64,000 bases of DNA from Cytobacillus firmus (lineage in GTDB: Bacteria; Bacillota; Bacilli; Bacillales; Cytobacillaceae), in assembly GCF_023657595.1 (NCBI RefSeq), contig NZ_CP098323.1, positions 2,628,001 through 2,692,000 on the forward strand, given 5' to 3'. The notes below the pieces were generated by a model. That model was not told the DNA's origin and searched no databases. It worked only from the letters and a program-made list of their open reading frames with translations. The position numbers and the translations under genes are program-made. This document shows positions 8,648 to 16,889 of the stretch, piece by piece. Every line of letters starts with the position of its first letter. Positions within the stretch are counted from its first letter, which is position 1.

Positions 8648-9979
8648 TTATGCTTTTACACTCGCATAAGCTTCAAGAATGTATTTATTTAAGATAGCTT
8701 TTAGCTGTTCCTGTCTTCCGGATTTGTTTTCAATTCTTTCAAGCTGAAGGGCATGCTTCTCAAGCTTATGGAAGTCTGCTTTTCCTTCAACGATGTCAAG
8801 ACCGATGCCTTCTGTATAGCTGCTGTATCTGTCAGCAATAAAGTTATCTAATACTTTATCTTCGATTAAACGCTGTGCAACTTTTGCACCAACCGCAAAT
8901 GTGTCCATTCCTGCAATATGAGCATAGAACAGATCCTCAGGATCAAATGATCCTCTTCGAACCTTCGCATCAAAATTTAGGCCGCCTGTTCCAAGACCGT
9001 CATTTTTAAGAATTTCAACCATGGCGAGTGATGTGGAATAGATGTCTGTCGGGAATTCGTCCGTATCCCATCCCAGCAGGGTATCTCCCTGGTTGGCATC
9101 CACTGAACCAAGCATTCCATTTATGCGTGCTGTCTGCAGCTCATGCTCAAATGTATGGCCGGCAAGGGTCGCGTGGTTAGCTTCAATATTGAATTTGAAG
9201 TAGTCTTTTAAGCCGTAAGATTGCAAGAATGATAAACTGGTTGCCACATCAAAATCATATTGATGTTTGGTAGGCTCCTTCGGCTTTGGCTCGATTAGAA
9301 ATTGTGCGTCAAATCCAATTTCGTTTGCATAATCGATTGCCATATGGAAGAAACGCGCAAGATTATCAAGTTCAAGCTTCATGTTCGTATTCAGCAGTGT
9401 TTCGTAGCCTTCGCGGCCGCCCCAGAATACATAGTTCTCAGCACCCAGCTCCTTGCCGATTTCAAGTCCCTTTTTCACCTTTGCTGCAGCATAGGCAAAA
9501 ACATCAGCGTTAGGCGCTGTCGCCGCACCGTGCAGCCAGCGCGGATGTGAAAACATATTAGCGGTATTCCATAATAGCTTTGTACTGCTGGATTTCATGT
9601 ATTCCTTAATCATGGCCGTAATCTCATCTAAGTTCTTAAAAGTTTCCCTTAATGAATCCCCTTCAGGCGCAATATCAGCATCATGGAAACAGAAAAATGG
9701 AACGTTCAGTTTTTCATAGAATTCAAAGGAAGCTTCTACACGTGCCTTGGCTAAATCCATTCCGGAAAATCTGTCATATGAACGGATCATTGTTCCATCT
9801 CCGAAAGGATCTGTGCCTTCCGCAGTGAACGTATGCCAGTACGATACTGCAAAACGGAGAAAATCTTCCATTTTTTTGCCGTTAATCATTTCTTCAGGAT
9901 CATAATATTTAAACGCTAATGGATTATTTGAATCTGGACCTTCGTATTTTACTCCACTCACATTTTTGAAATAGTTCAT
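8648..9979 (-). CDS. xylA: Xylose isomerase
   Basis: A 443-residue class II xylose isomerase converting D-xylose to D-xylulose. Visible active-site elements are [12 protein letters not shown] (catalytic His and Asp), [28 protein letters not shown] with the metal-binding Glu and Lys, [17 protein letters not shown], and the metal-binding Asp cluster in GSVDANQGD and [10 protein letters not shown]. The long N-terminal extension (starting [14 protein letters not shown]) is usual for the Bacillus/E. coli class. GGAGGAATG precedes the ATG. It is the first gene of the operon and lies next to a xyl operator and cre site. Confidence 0.97.
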   Translation of the reverse strand: MNYFKNVSGVKYEGPDSNNPLAFKYYDPEEMINGKKMEDFLRFAVSYWHTFTAEGTDPFGDGTMIRSYDRFSGMDLAKARVEASFEFYEKLNVPFFCFHDADIAPEGDSLRETFKNLDEITAMIKEYMKSSSTKLLWNTANMFSHPRWLHGAATAPNADVFAYAAAKVKKGLEIGKELGAENYVFWGGREGYETLLNTNMKLELDNLARFFHMAIDYANEIGFDAQFLIEPKPKEPTKHQYDFDVATSLSFLQSYGLKDYFKFNIEANHATLAGHTFEHELQTARINGMLGSVDANQGDTLLGWDTDEFPTDIYSTSLAMVEILKNDGLGTGGLNFDAKVRRGSFDPEDLFYAHIAGMDTFAVGAKVAQRLIEDKVLDNFIADRYSSYTEGIGLDIVEGKADFHKLEKHALQLERIENKSGRQEQLKAILNKYILEAYASVKA

Positions 9980-10014
9980 TTTTCATTCCTCCAATTTATA
10001 CTGATTTTTCTGTG

Positions 10015-10028
10015 TGTTATCGCTTTCA
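10015..10028 (-). promoter_or_regulatory. CcpA cre site upstream of xylA
   Basis: On the minus strand this reads TGAAAGCGATAACA, a full match to the cre consensus TGWNANCGNTNWCA. It lies about 10-20 bases downstream of the predicted xylA start site, where CcpA would block transcription during glucose growth. Confidence 0.85.
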
Positions 10029-10043
10029 TTTGTTTACATGTTG

Positions 10044-10072
10044 ATTTTAACACCATAAACTTAGTTTGTCTA
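10044..10072 (-). promoter_or_regulatory. xylA promoter
   Basis: On the minus strand, TAGACA (10067-10072) and TAAAAT (10044-10049) are 17 bases apart. The -35 box lies inside the xyl operator palindrome, as expected for XylR repression. Confidence 0.75.
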
Positions 10073-10089
10073 TCGAATGAACTAAGTTT
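10057..10089. promoter_or_regulatory. XylR operator
   Basis: Perfect inverted arms AAACTTAGTT (10057-10066) and AACTAAGTTT (10080-10089) are spaced by 13 bases between xylA and xylR. The B. subtilis xyl operator has the same TTAGTTTGTT...AACAAACTAA architecture. Binding here would cover the xylA -35 box. Confidence 0.88.
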
Positions 10090-10167
10090 TATTTTTATTT
10101 TTAATTATGGTATAAATGGAATATGATTGTAATAGACAAAGAAATTGAGAATTTGAGGAGAAAAATA

Positions 10168-11349
10168 ATGACTTGGAATCAGCAGCTGGTAAAAATGAAA
10201 AATAAATCACGCGTTCTGCAGACGATCATCGACCAATCCCCTATCTCCCGGGCGGATATCGCACAGCATTTGGGACTGACAAAAGGGACAGTTTCCTCAT
10301 TAGTCAACGAGCTGATAGAAGAAAAAATCTGTTCCGAAACAGGGCCGGGCAAATCGAGCGGCGGACGCCGCCCGGTGATGCTGCTCTTTAATGAACAAGC
10401 TGGATATGCAATTGGTATTGATTTAGGGGTTAACTATATTTTAGGTGTCATGACTGATTTATCCGGTAATATTGTGAGCGAAAATTTGAAGCATATGAAT
10501 AGCATGAGGTATGAAGAAACCGTTCTTGTTATAAAAGAAATCATCCAATCCCTTTTGGACTTTACCCCTGAGAGCCCATATGGTGTGATCGGAATCGGTA
10601 TTGGTGTACCAGGAATCGTAAATAAGGAAGGCAGCAATATCCTGCTTGCCCCTAACCTGGGCTGGACAGATATCAATTTAAAAGCAGAAATTGTGGCAGA
10701 ATTTCACCTTCCCGTTATCATCGACAACGAAGCAAACGCCGGAGCGTACGGCGAAAAACGTTTTGGAGCCGGGAAAAATTTTGAAAACCTCATTTATGTA
10801 AGCGCAGGAATTGGCATAGGCGTCGGCTTTATTTTACAAAACAGCCTCTATCGTGGTGCTGAAGGATTCTCCGGTGAAATGGGCCATATGGTAATTGATT
10901 TAGATGGAAAAGAATGCAGATGCGGCAGCAAAGGCTGCTGGGAATTGTATGCTTCTGAACAGGCATTGCTAAACCAGGCAATGAATATTCAATCCAATTT
11001 AAAGCGGGATGATCTGAACCTGGAGTCATTAGTTGAAATGGCGGAAGAAGATGAGGAAGTAAAGGATCTGTTCCGTCAAATTGGCCGAAGCCTCGGCATT
11101 GGCATAAATAATATCATCAATACATTCAACCCCGAACAAATTATCATTGGAAATCGCTTAGCCATTGCCAAAGAATTTTTACTGGAATCGATAATGGAAG
11201 TTGTCGAGAATCGTTCCTTAAGATTTAACCAGGAAAACTTAAACATTACATTTGCAGATTTATCGATCTACTCCACCGCACTTGGGGCATCAGCTTATGC
11301 CACAGAAAACTTTCTGAACTCGGACCTGCAGGAAAATTTGAATAAATAG
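10168..11349 (+). CDS. xylR: Xylose repressor (ROK family)
   Basis: A 393-residue ROK repressor. The N-terminal winged helix contains RADIAQHLGLTKGTVSSLVNELI, followed by the linker GQ/GPGKSSGGRRPVML typical of XylR. The ROK sugar-binding half has GIDLGVNYILGV, NEANAGAYGEKRFGAG, GFSGEMGHM and the Cys cluster CRCGSKGCWELYAS that binds zinc in ROK proteins. The ATG at 10168 is preferred over 10123 because GAGGAG ends 7 bases before it. It is divergent from xylA and binds the shared operator; xylose would release it. Confidence 0.95.
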   Translation: MTWNQQLVKMKNKSRVLQTIIDQSPISRADIAQHLGLTKGTVSSLVNELIEEKICSETGPGKSSGGRRPVMLLFNEQAGYAIGIDLGVNYILGVMTDLSGNIVSENLKHMNSMRYEETVLVIKEIIQSLLDFTPESPYGVIGIGIGVPGIVNKEGSNILLAPNLGWTDINLKAEIVAEFHLPVIIDNEANAGAYGEKRFGAGKNFENLIYVSAGIGIGVGFILQNSLYRGAEGFSGEMGHMVIDLDGKECRCGSKGCWELYASEQALLNQAMNIQSNLKRDDLNLESLVEMAEEDEEVKDLFRQIGRSLGIGINNIINTFNPEQIIIGNRLAIAKEFLLESIMEVVENRSLRFNQENLNITFADLSIYSTALGASAYATENFLNSDLQENLNK

Positions 11350-11390
11350 ACTGCCTGATTGGCCTTAAACTGACTCGCTAAAAATAAAAA

Positions 11391-11425
11391 GAATGTCCCG
11401 GATGCGTTCGGAACATTCTTTTTTT
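11391..11425 (+). terminator. xylR terminator
   Basis: GAATGTCCCG and CGGAACATTC form a 10-bp stem with one mismatch, followed by seven T residues. Confidence 0.88.
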
Positions 11426-11438
11426 GTATTTCCCCTCC

Positions 11439-11840
11439 TCAGGGCCTGTAGCCGTATGCAAACGAAAATAAAAAAAGGAAAAACATAAACAGAAAAGAAG
11501 ATGGAATCAAACTAATAAGAATAAGAATTTTAGCCTTCCTGCTCTGCGTTTTGGTAAACCACTTAACATAAATGAAAACCAGAATCGCTGCAAGCGGAAG
11601 GAATAGATAATTTGTGATTGTGTCAACCCAACCTGAGTTCTGGTCCCAATAAGTATCAGGCACTGGGGATATTCCTTCGAATTCCTTATCAATCCTGTTT
11701 TTAACGGTAATAAAATAATAGGAAACCACAATATAGTAAGCCACAATGACACTTTTTACCCACCAGACAATATACTTGCTGAAAACGACAATTATAAAAA
11801 TAAGCATCAGTGTAACGAAAAAGCCTGTGTATTGTTCCAT
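11439..11840 (-). CDS. Hypothetical membrane protein
   Basis: A 133-residue protein with four predicted membrane segments (near residues 7-25, 30-45, 78-93 and 105-128) and a small polar region in between. The ATG at 11840 follows AAGGGG and is preferred to an in-frame TTG at 11858. It is not a family I recognise. It is the last gene of a co-directional minus-strand run (GNAT, DUF3221, this gene), separated from DUF3221 by about 30 bases, so it may be co-transcribed. Confidence 0.7.
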   Translation of the reverse strand: MEQYTGFFVTLMLIFIIVVFSKYIVWWVKSVIVAYYIVVSYYFITVKNRIDKEFEGISPVPDTYWDQNSGWVDTITNYLFLPLAAILVFIYVKWFTKTQSRKAKILILISLIPSSFLFMFFLFLFSFAYGYRP

Positions 11841-11872
11841 TTTGAAAAACCCCTTCAAAAACGTTCTTTCTA

Positions 11873-12220
11873 TTACAACTTCTCTATTTTTAACACCTTG
11901 ACTTGTGCCGGGAAGGATTCCAGTATTTCTGAGTACCAGATTTTCACTTTATCTCCACCCTTTAAACCTGTTAAAACAGCATTATTCAACTTATAGACAG
12001 ATTTATATTTTCCTATTAATTCATCAACGGATCGTGCTTTTGCATCTGTCTCCGTAAACCCCTTATCTTCAATAAGCAGTATTACATTCTCTTTCATGAC
12101 GATTGTTCCTTCCATTGCTGCCGTTCCCTCATTCACCTGAGCCTGCTGACTTAATATCCCTATAAACCAAAGCAGCAGCAATACAATAATTAAGATAAAA
12201 ATAGCTAATGCTCTTTTCAT
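11873..12220 (-). CDS. DUF3221-like secreted protein
   Basis: A 115-residue protein with an N-terminal signal anchor (residues 4-24) and a small beta-rich extracytoplasmic domain. The pattern EGTIVMKENVILLIED... and GDKVKIWYSEILESFPAQVKVLKIE matches DUF3221, an OB-like domain found in Bacillus exported proteins of unknown function. The start overlaps the stop of the upstream GNAT gene by ATGA, so the two are translationally coupled. Confidence 0.7.
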   Translation of the reverse strand: MKRALAIFILIIVLLLLWFIGILSQQAQVNEGTAAMEGTIVMKENVILLIEDKGFTETDAKARSVDELIGKYKSVYKLNNAVLTGLKGGDKVKIWYSEILESFPAQVKVLKIEKL

Positions 12221-12975
12221 TGTTCTATTCTCTCCAATTGTGTTTTCTTACAGCATCCCGAAAATGAATACACTAAGGAAATAACAGAATTGCTATCCTG
12301 TGTACATCCATTCGCTTCCATTATTTTTCTCATTGCGGCATTTTCAGCCTGGGTTGCCCCGAGATATTTTTCAGCTTTAAATTCATACTGCAATCTATGA
12401 AGCCCTATTAAATGCAGGTTCTTACCATACCCTTTACCCTTGAAATCAGGGTGGATGCCGATCCAAAACATCCTTCCTTCCCGGTCCCGGTCAGGTTCCA
12501 AATGAGGAAAAACGGCTCCAGCCGGTTCTGAATTAACAGTATAAACGGTAAACATTTTATCAGCCTGTTCTGGGAGCTCTGTCTCCATGCTCTTTAAAAA
12601 GTTTGCAGTTTGCTCATTAGTAAAATTCATAACTTCAGATAAAAAAATAACGGAACTTTTGTTAAGGAGCGGCCAAACTTCATAATGAGGGACAGTTTCT
12701 ATCTCACATTCTGCAAAAGACTTTTTAAAAATAACTCTTTCACCAATCACACTCATTTTTCCTCGAGTGAGCACTAATTTATCCAGGATTCCTTGTGTGC
12801 ACTCAAGCTTTACTTTTTTAATTCTGCTTTCATCCATGGTAAGAAGCCTATTTATTAAGTAATCTACTTTATTGGGACTTATTCGTTCATCCTGAAAGAT
12901 TTCCAGAATAATTTCTGAATCACCTTTAATACTGTGTACCCCTGCTTCTTTCAGGTCTTTTAATAGTTCATCCAT
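12217..12975 (-). CDS. GNAT family N-acetyltransferase
   Basis: A 252-residue protein with a GNAT fold in its second half: PAGAVFPHLEPDRDREGRMFWIGIHPDFKGKGYGKNLH holds the acetyl-CoA pyrophosphate loop (R/Q-x-x-G-x-G/A as KGKGYG), followed by YLGATQAENAAMRKIMEANGC. The N-terminal 100 residues are a separate helical region. The ATG at 12975 is preceded by GGAGGTG. A longer in-frame ORF begins at 13050 but would overlap the preceding gene's end and lacks a binding site. Substrate unknown. A C-terminal Cys pair (GCCKK) is unusual. Confidence 0.8.
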   Translation of the reverse strand: MDELLKDLKEAGVHSIKGDSEIILEIFQDERISPNKVDYLINRLLTMDESRIKKVKLECTQGILDKLVLTRGKMSVIGERVIFKKSFAECEIETVPHYEVWPLLNKSSVIFLSEVMNFTNEQTANFLKSMETELPEQADKMFTVYTVNSEPAGAVFPHLEPDRDREGRMFWIGIHPDFKGKGYGKNLHLIGLHRLQYEFKAEKYLGATQAENAAMRKIMEANGCTQDSNSVISLVYSFSGCCKKTQLERIEQ

Positions 12976-13049
12976 TGTAATCACCTCCATTAAACCGAAA
13001 AAGAAAATGGCCATTGAGAAAATCCCATGGCCATTTGAAACTCTTTCCA

Positions 13050-15290
13050 TTATAGATGCTGTGCAGTAACCGAACGCTCACATTCCAAAATTCCTGCCGG
13101 CGGACCTTCGTACAGAATTTCACCGCCCCCTGCACCTCCATCAGGACCTAGATCCACGATCCAATCACTTTTCCGGATAACGTCGAGATTATGTTCGATG
13201 ACGATTACGGTATTGCCCTTTTCCACCAATTTATTAATGATTTCCAGAATATTGGCGACATCGGACATATGCAATCCCGTCGTTGGTTCATCAAGTATAT
13301 AAATGTTTCCTTTCGTATTCAGTTCCTTTGCAAGCTTTAGTCTTTGACATTCGCCACCTGACAGGGTGTTCAGCGGCTGTCCCAGTGACAAGTAGCCAAG
13401 ACCGACTGTTTCCAGGGCTTTGAGTTTTCTCTGAATGTCTTTTGCTTCAAAGAACTCCACAGCGTCCGCTATAGACATCTCCATGATTTCAACAATATTT
13501 TTGCCCTTATATAGGTACTGGAGCACGTCCTGCCTAAAACGGCTTCCATGACAGTCACTGCATTCGACTTCCATTGCATCCATAAAAGATAAATTGATTT
13601 CAACCGTACCGGTCCCCCCGCATGTTGGACATCCCCCGGTCGAGTTGTAGCTGAATAATCCGCTTTCCACTCCATTGGCATCAGAGAAAGATTTTCGAAT
13701 CGAATTCATAATGCCGGTGAAAGTTGCCGGATTGGACCGGATGTTGGCATGGACCGGGCTTTGGTCAATCCGGATGGCCTCCGGAAAATCTTTTGCAAAC
13801 ACTTCATTCACAAGAGTGCTTTTCCCGGATCCTGCTACCCCTGTTATAACCGTAAAAACCCCTTTAGGAACAGAAAGACTCACATTCTTTAAATTATGCA
13901 GGCTGCTTTTCCTGCTTTCCATAAACTCGGAAACCGGTCGCGGATTCGTGTTGATCTCTGCACTGCGGTTTAAGTAATTGGCAGTTAATGTATCAGAAGA
14001 AAAGAAATCCTGATAACTTCCGGTATACATGATCTCTCCCCCGTGTGTTCCCGCATGCGGCCCCACATCAACGATATGGTCGGCTATTTGGATGACGTCC
14101 GGATCATGCTCGACAACTAAAACGGTATTGCCTCTGTCCCTCAGCCGAATCAGCAATTCATTTAACCGGTAGACATCCCGCGGATGCAGGCCGGTGCTGG
14201 GTTCATCAAATATGTACATTAAGCCGGTTAAGTTACTGGATAAATATTTTACCATTTTCACCCTTTGGGATTCACCGCCCGATAGTGTTGGCGTTTCCCT
14301 TGTCAGATCCATATAGCCAAGTCCAATCTCACAAAGGTTTTGCAATCGCTCCATGATCCCGTCAAGAATTGGCTTTGCTTCAGGTGAAGTAATCTGTGGA
14401 AGCGTTTGGATTAGCTGATCTAATTGCATGAATGTCAGGTCATGGATGGTATAGCCTTTGATTGTGGATGAAAGCACCTTTTCATTGTAGCGTTTTCCTC
14501 CGCATGACGGGCAATCAGTCATGGTGCTGAAATTCTTCAGGAGCTTCTCGCCAGCCTTTGAAGTCTCTTTGTCCCTCTTGACATGCTGACGCATGAATTT
14601 GACTGCAAGGCCCTCATAGGTTGCATTCATATCATTATTCATATAACTGACTGTTACTTTTTGCGGCTCCGTATGGATAAGCTTATTAAATTCTTCTTCT
14701 GTATAATCCTTAATTTTCTTATCAATATCGAAGAATCCGGATTCCGCATACGCTTTCCATTGCCATGTTCCAGGTCCAAAACCCGGAAGCAGAATAGCAC
14801 CTTCATATAAGCTTTTTTCCTTATCAAGAGCAGCATCAAGATTGAGTGTAATAATTCTCCCAATCCCTTCACATGTCGGACACATGCCGCTGGGATCGTT
14901 AAAGGAATAGGCGTTGCTGTACCCTATATGAGGATCTGCAAATCGGGAGAATAACAGGCGAAGAAGAGGATTAATATCTGTAGCGGTTCCAAGTGTGGAT
15001 CGTGCATTTCCGCCGAGCCGTTTTTGATCGACTACAACGGCAGTAGAAAGATTGTTAATTTCATCTGCTTCCGGACGGCTATATTTTGGAAGAAAAATCC
15101 GCTGAAAACTGCTGTACGTCTCATTTAACTGGCGGCCTGCCTCCTGGGCAATCGTATCAAAAACAATGGATGATTTGCCGGAACCGGAGACACCTGTAAA
15201 GATTGTAATCTTTCCTTTTGGAATATGCAGATTAATATTCTTTAGGTTGTTTACTCTGGCATTGAAAATTTCGATGAATTCCTGCTTCAC
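13050..15290 (-). CDS. UvrA-like ABC ATPase (short UvrA2 type)
   Basis: A 746-residue UvrA paralogue with two ABC modules: Walker A GVSGSGKSS and GVAGSGKST, signatures LSGGESQRVK and LSGGECQRLK, and Walker B with FDEPSTGLHPRD and LDEPTTGLHMSD. Zinc-finger cysteines CPTCEGIG, CPSCGGKRY, CPTCGGTG and CSDCHGSRF are present. It is about 200 residues shorter than the repair UvrA, as in UvrA2-type proteins linked to resistance to DNA-binding drugs. Those lack the UvrB-binding insert, so a role outside classical excision repair is likely. The GTG at 15290 is preferred since AAAGGAG lies 8 bases upstream. Confidence 0.88.
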   Translation of the reverse strand: MKQEFIEIFNARVNNLKNINLHIPKGKITIFTGVSGSGKSSIVFDTIAQEAGRQLNETYSSFQRIFLPKYSRPEADEINNLSTAVVVDQKRLGGNARSTLGTATDINPLLRLLFSRFADPHIGYSNAYSFNDPSGMCPTCEGIGRIITLNLDAALDKEKSLYEGAILLPGFGPGTWQWKAYAESGFFDIDKKIKDYTEEEFNKLIHTEPQKVTVSYMNNDMNATYEGLAVKFMRQHVKRDKETSKAGEKLLKNFSTMTDCPSCGGKRYNEKVLSSTIKGYTIHDLTFMQLDQLIQTLPQITSPEAKPILDGIMERLQNLCEIGLGYMDLTRETPTLSGGESQRVKMVKYLSSNLTGLMYIFDEPSTGLHPRDVYRLNELLIRLRDRGNTVLVVEHDPDVIQIADHIVDVGPHAGTHGGEIMYTGSYQDFFSSDTLTANYLNRSAEINTNPRPVSEFMESRKSSLHNLKNVSLSVPKGVFTVITGVAGSGKSTLVNEVFAKDFPEAIRIDQSPVHANIRSNPATFTGIMNSIRKSFSDANGVESGLFSYNSTGGCPTCGGTGTVEINLSFMDAMEVECSDCHGSRFRQDVLQYLYKGKNIVEIMEMSIADAVEFFEAKDIQRKLKALETVGLGYLSLGQPLNTLSGGECQRLKLAKELNTKGNIYILDEPTTGLHMSDVANILEIINKLVEKGNTVIVIEHNLDVIRKSDWIVDLGPDGGAGGGEILYEGPPAGILECERSVTAQHL

Positions 15291-15535
15291 ACAATCAGCT
15301 CCTTTTGATTTCATTTTTTGTATGTATGTATTTGGCGCGGAGAATTATCATACCAATAGTGGGAAACAAATTGCAATAATATTCTTTAATTATTTTTAAA
15401 AAAACGTAAGCGCATTACCTTTAAAAATGAATTCTCTTAAAACCCATGAATACCTGCCAAATGTTAACAATTATTGAAATTCCAAAGGAAAATGTAAGAA
15501 ATTAACGAAGTAAAAGGACAAGGAGGTGAAAAACG

Positions 15536-15643
15536 ATGACTCTCCTTTTTTACAAAGCGATGGAGGCGTTCAAGAAGGATGCGGAGCGTCTTGAAAAAGA
15601 AAAGCTTCAAAAGGAAAAGTCGAATGAGAAAAAATCAAAATAA
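15536..15643 (+). CDS. Small basic/acidic helical protein, 35 aa
   Basis: A 35-codon ORF with an excellent ribosome binding site (AAGGAGGTG, 15520-15528) 7 bases before ATG. The peptide begins MTLLFYKAMEAFKKDAERL and continues as a highly charged amphipathic helix ending EKKSK. No family is recognised. The strong initiation signal, in an otherwise empty 220-base gap, argues for real translation. A short T-rich stretch follows near 15670. Confidence 0.55.
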   Translation: MTLLFYKAMEAFKKDAERLEKEKLQKEKSNEKKSK

Positions 15644-15655
15644 TGAGTTGCTCTT

Positions 15656-15886
15656 TCATTCCCCATGGGGGAATTTTTTTTGAAATACTGAGCAGCAGTT
15701 TTCCCAATGGAGAACAAAGGGCTTCACTTCCTGTTCCGAATTGAATTTTATTCTCGGGAAATTCCCGACAAATGTTCCTCCCTGTTCTTCTATAAGTCTC
15801 TGAAGCTGTTCAAGAGCGCAGCAAAATTCAGGATAGGAGGTATTGCGAATATAAAAACTGATGAATGGTGTCAATATGGCAAACAA
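15656..15886 (-). CDS. Doubtful ORF or gene remnant
   Basis: A 76-codon open frame without a clear ribosome binding site (TTG start). Its second half (LEQLQRLIEEQGGTFVGNFPRIKFNSEQEV) looks protein-like, while the first part is less convincing. It could be the 3' remnant of a longer gene. No family recognised. Confidence 0.25.
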   Translation of the reverse strand: MFAILTPFISFYIRNTSYPEFCCALEQLQRLIEEQGGTFVGNFPRIKFNSEQEVKPFVLHWENCCSVFQKKFPHGE

Positions 15887-15945
15887 TCATATAATAGTAA
15901 AGCAATTTTTCCATTACTTGGCTGCAAACGAGTAACTGGAGACTT

Positions 15946-15975
15946 AAAAAAAGCTAACGCTCTCACGCCAGCTTT
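15946..15975 (-). terminator. Terminator of IDEAL-domain operon
   Basis: On the minus strand AAAGCTGGCG pairs with CGTTAGCTTT (two G-U pairs) and is followed by a run of seven T residues. Confidence 0.8.
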
Positions 15976-15990
15976 ATGTTTTTATTCAGA

Positions 15991-16386
15991 TTAAATGGCC
16001 TTTGCTATGTAATATTCCAATTCCTCTTTCAGGCTCCAGGTTTCGCTAAGCTTTCTGCTATTCTCAGCAAATGAGTCCCTGTCCCCCGCTTCTAAATCCT
16101 GATCTATTTTATATTGCAGATAATTGATTTTCAAATCTATATCTAACTGAGATGATATGTATTCATTTCTAAAATATCTCTCTATATCCTCAATTGCCAT
16201 GTAAAAAGCCTGCTGTCCATTAATCACCACAAGCGCATACCATCCCAAAAATGTGTATTTTCGGTCAGGAGTAACCTCAATTAAATCACCCTTTTGAAAG
16301 TGCAATATATTCACATGATCAGCATCAGGACAAAAGCAATCGACTTGATGGTCAAATTGCTCTATTGCGATATAAAGTTCACTCAT
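15991..16386 (-). CDS. IDEAL-domain protein
   Basis: A 131-residue protein. The C-terminal part (INYLQYKIDQDLEAGDRDSFAENSRKL) fits the IDEAL domain, a short helical module named for its I-D-E-A-L motif and found in YpiB-like Bacillus proteins. The N-terminal 70 residues form a beta-rich region (GDLIEVTPDRKYTFLGWYALVVINGQQAFYM) resembling an SH3-like fold. It starts 3 bases after the stop of the zinc-ribbon gene, so the two are one unit. The unit lies behind two Fur boxes. Function unknown. Confidence 0.75.
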   Translation of the reverse strand: MSELYIAIEQFDHQVDCFCPDADHVNILHFQKGDLIEVTPDRKYTFLGWYALVVINGQQAFYMAIEDIERYFRNEYISSQLDIDLKINYLQYKIDQDLEAGDRDSFAENSRKLSETWSLKEELEYYIAKAI

Positions 16387-16389
16387 TAT

Positions 16390-16542
16390 TCAACTCTCCC
16401 ACATGTCAAATTCAGCTGCTCCGATAAGAGCCAAACCGCAGCAAGGGCAGCTGCCATCGTTACATTCATCAGCTTCCATATCCGCTAGATAACCGCACCA
16501 GCCGCAAATATATTGTTCAATCGACTTAGCTCCCTCCTTCAT
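16390..16542 (-). CDS. Small zinc-ribbon protein
   Basis: A 50-residue protein with two cysteine pairs, CGWC and CPCC, plus an intervening Cys (DECNDG), which should form a zinc ribbon. The start is uncertain. The ATG at 16542 has no ribosome binding site upstream, while AAGGAGGG lies inside the ORF, 10-11 bases before an in-frame ATT. A rare ATT start, giving a 43-residue protein IEQYICGWC..., is therefore possible. It is the promoter-proximal gene of the Fur-boxed unit with the IDEAL protein. Confidence 0.65.
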   Translation of the reverse strand: MKEGAKSIEQYICGWCGYLADMEADECNDGSCPCCGLALIGAAEFDMWES

Positions 16543-16571
16543 CTTGAATGTAGTATGTAATTTAACTCTAG

Positions 16572-16590
16572 TGATAATGATTATCATTGA
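16572..16590. promoter_or_regulatory. Fur box 1
   Basis: TGATAATGATTATCATTGA contains the Bacillus Fur 7-1-7 core TGATAATNATTATCA with 15 of 15 matches. It overlaps the predicted transcription start of the minus-strand zinc-ribbon unit. Confidence 0.9.
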
Positions 16591-16598
16591 TAAAATCT

Positions 16599-16628
16599 AT
16601 TTTAAATGAAAATGATTATCATTGTCAA
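16599..16628 (-). promoter_or_regulatory. Promoter of zinc-ribbon/IDEAL unit
   Basis: On the minus strand TTGACA (16623-16628) and TAAAAT (16599-16604) are 18 bases apart. Fur box 2 overlaps the -35 side and box 1 the start region, an arrangement for tight iron repression. Confidence 0.7.
16607..16625. promoter_or_regulatory. Fur box 2
   Basis: TGAAAATGATTATCATTGT matches the Fur core at 14 of 15 positions, 35 bases from box 1. The region 16629-16889 downstream on the plus strand contains no convincing gene. Confidence 0.85.
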
Positions 16629-16889
16629 GGAAATAGGATATGTAATATGGGGCCAATTAAAGGCATGGACCTCCTATGCCTCGTTTTTACTTCTGCCTTC
16701 TCTTTTTCAGAATCATGAGCCTCTCACGGCGATATATTTTTTCTATGTTTTCCTCATTTTCGCCTCTATAAATTTTCCATCACACTTAACAAAACCCCCG
16801 TTCACAAATCTGTCACACCGTTTCCAAAACCACCCTGCCCAAGTCCCCCCTTGATTTATATATAGAAGGTGAAAGGGTGGTGCATTTTT

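Noticed and set aside
15707..15994. 95-codon plus-strand ORF opposite the doubtful 15656 ORF
   Set aside because: No ribosome binding site, and it runs through a terminator; probable antisense shadow.
16606..16854. 82-codon open frame downstream of the Fur boxes
   Set aside because: No ribosome binding site, and low-complexity composition unlike a protein.
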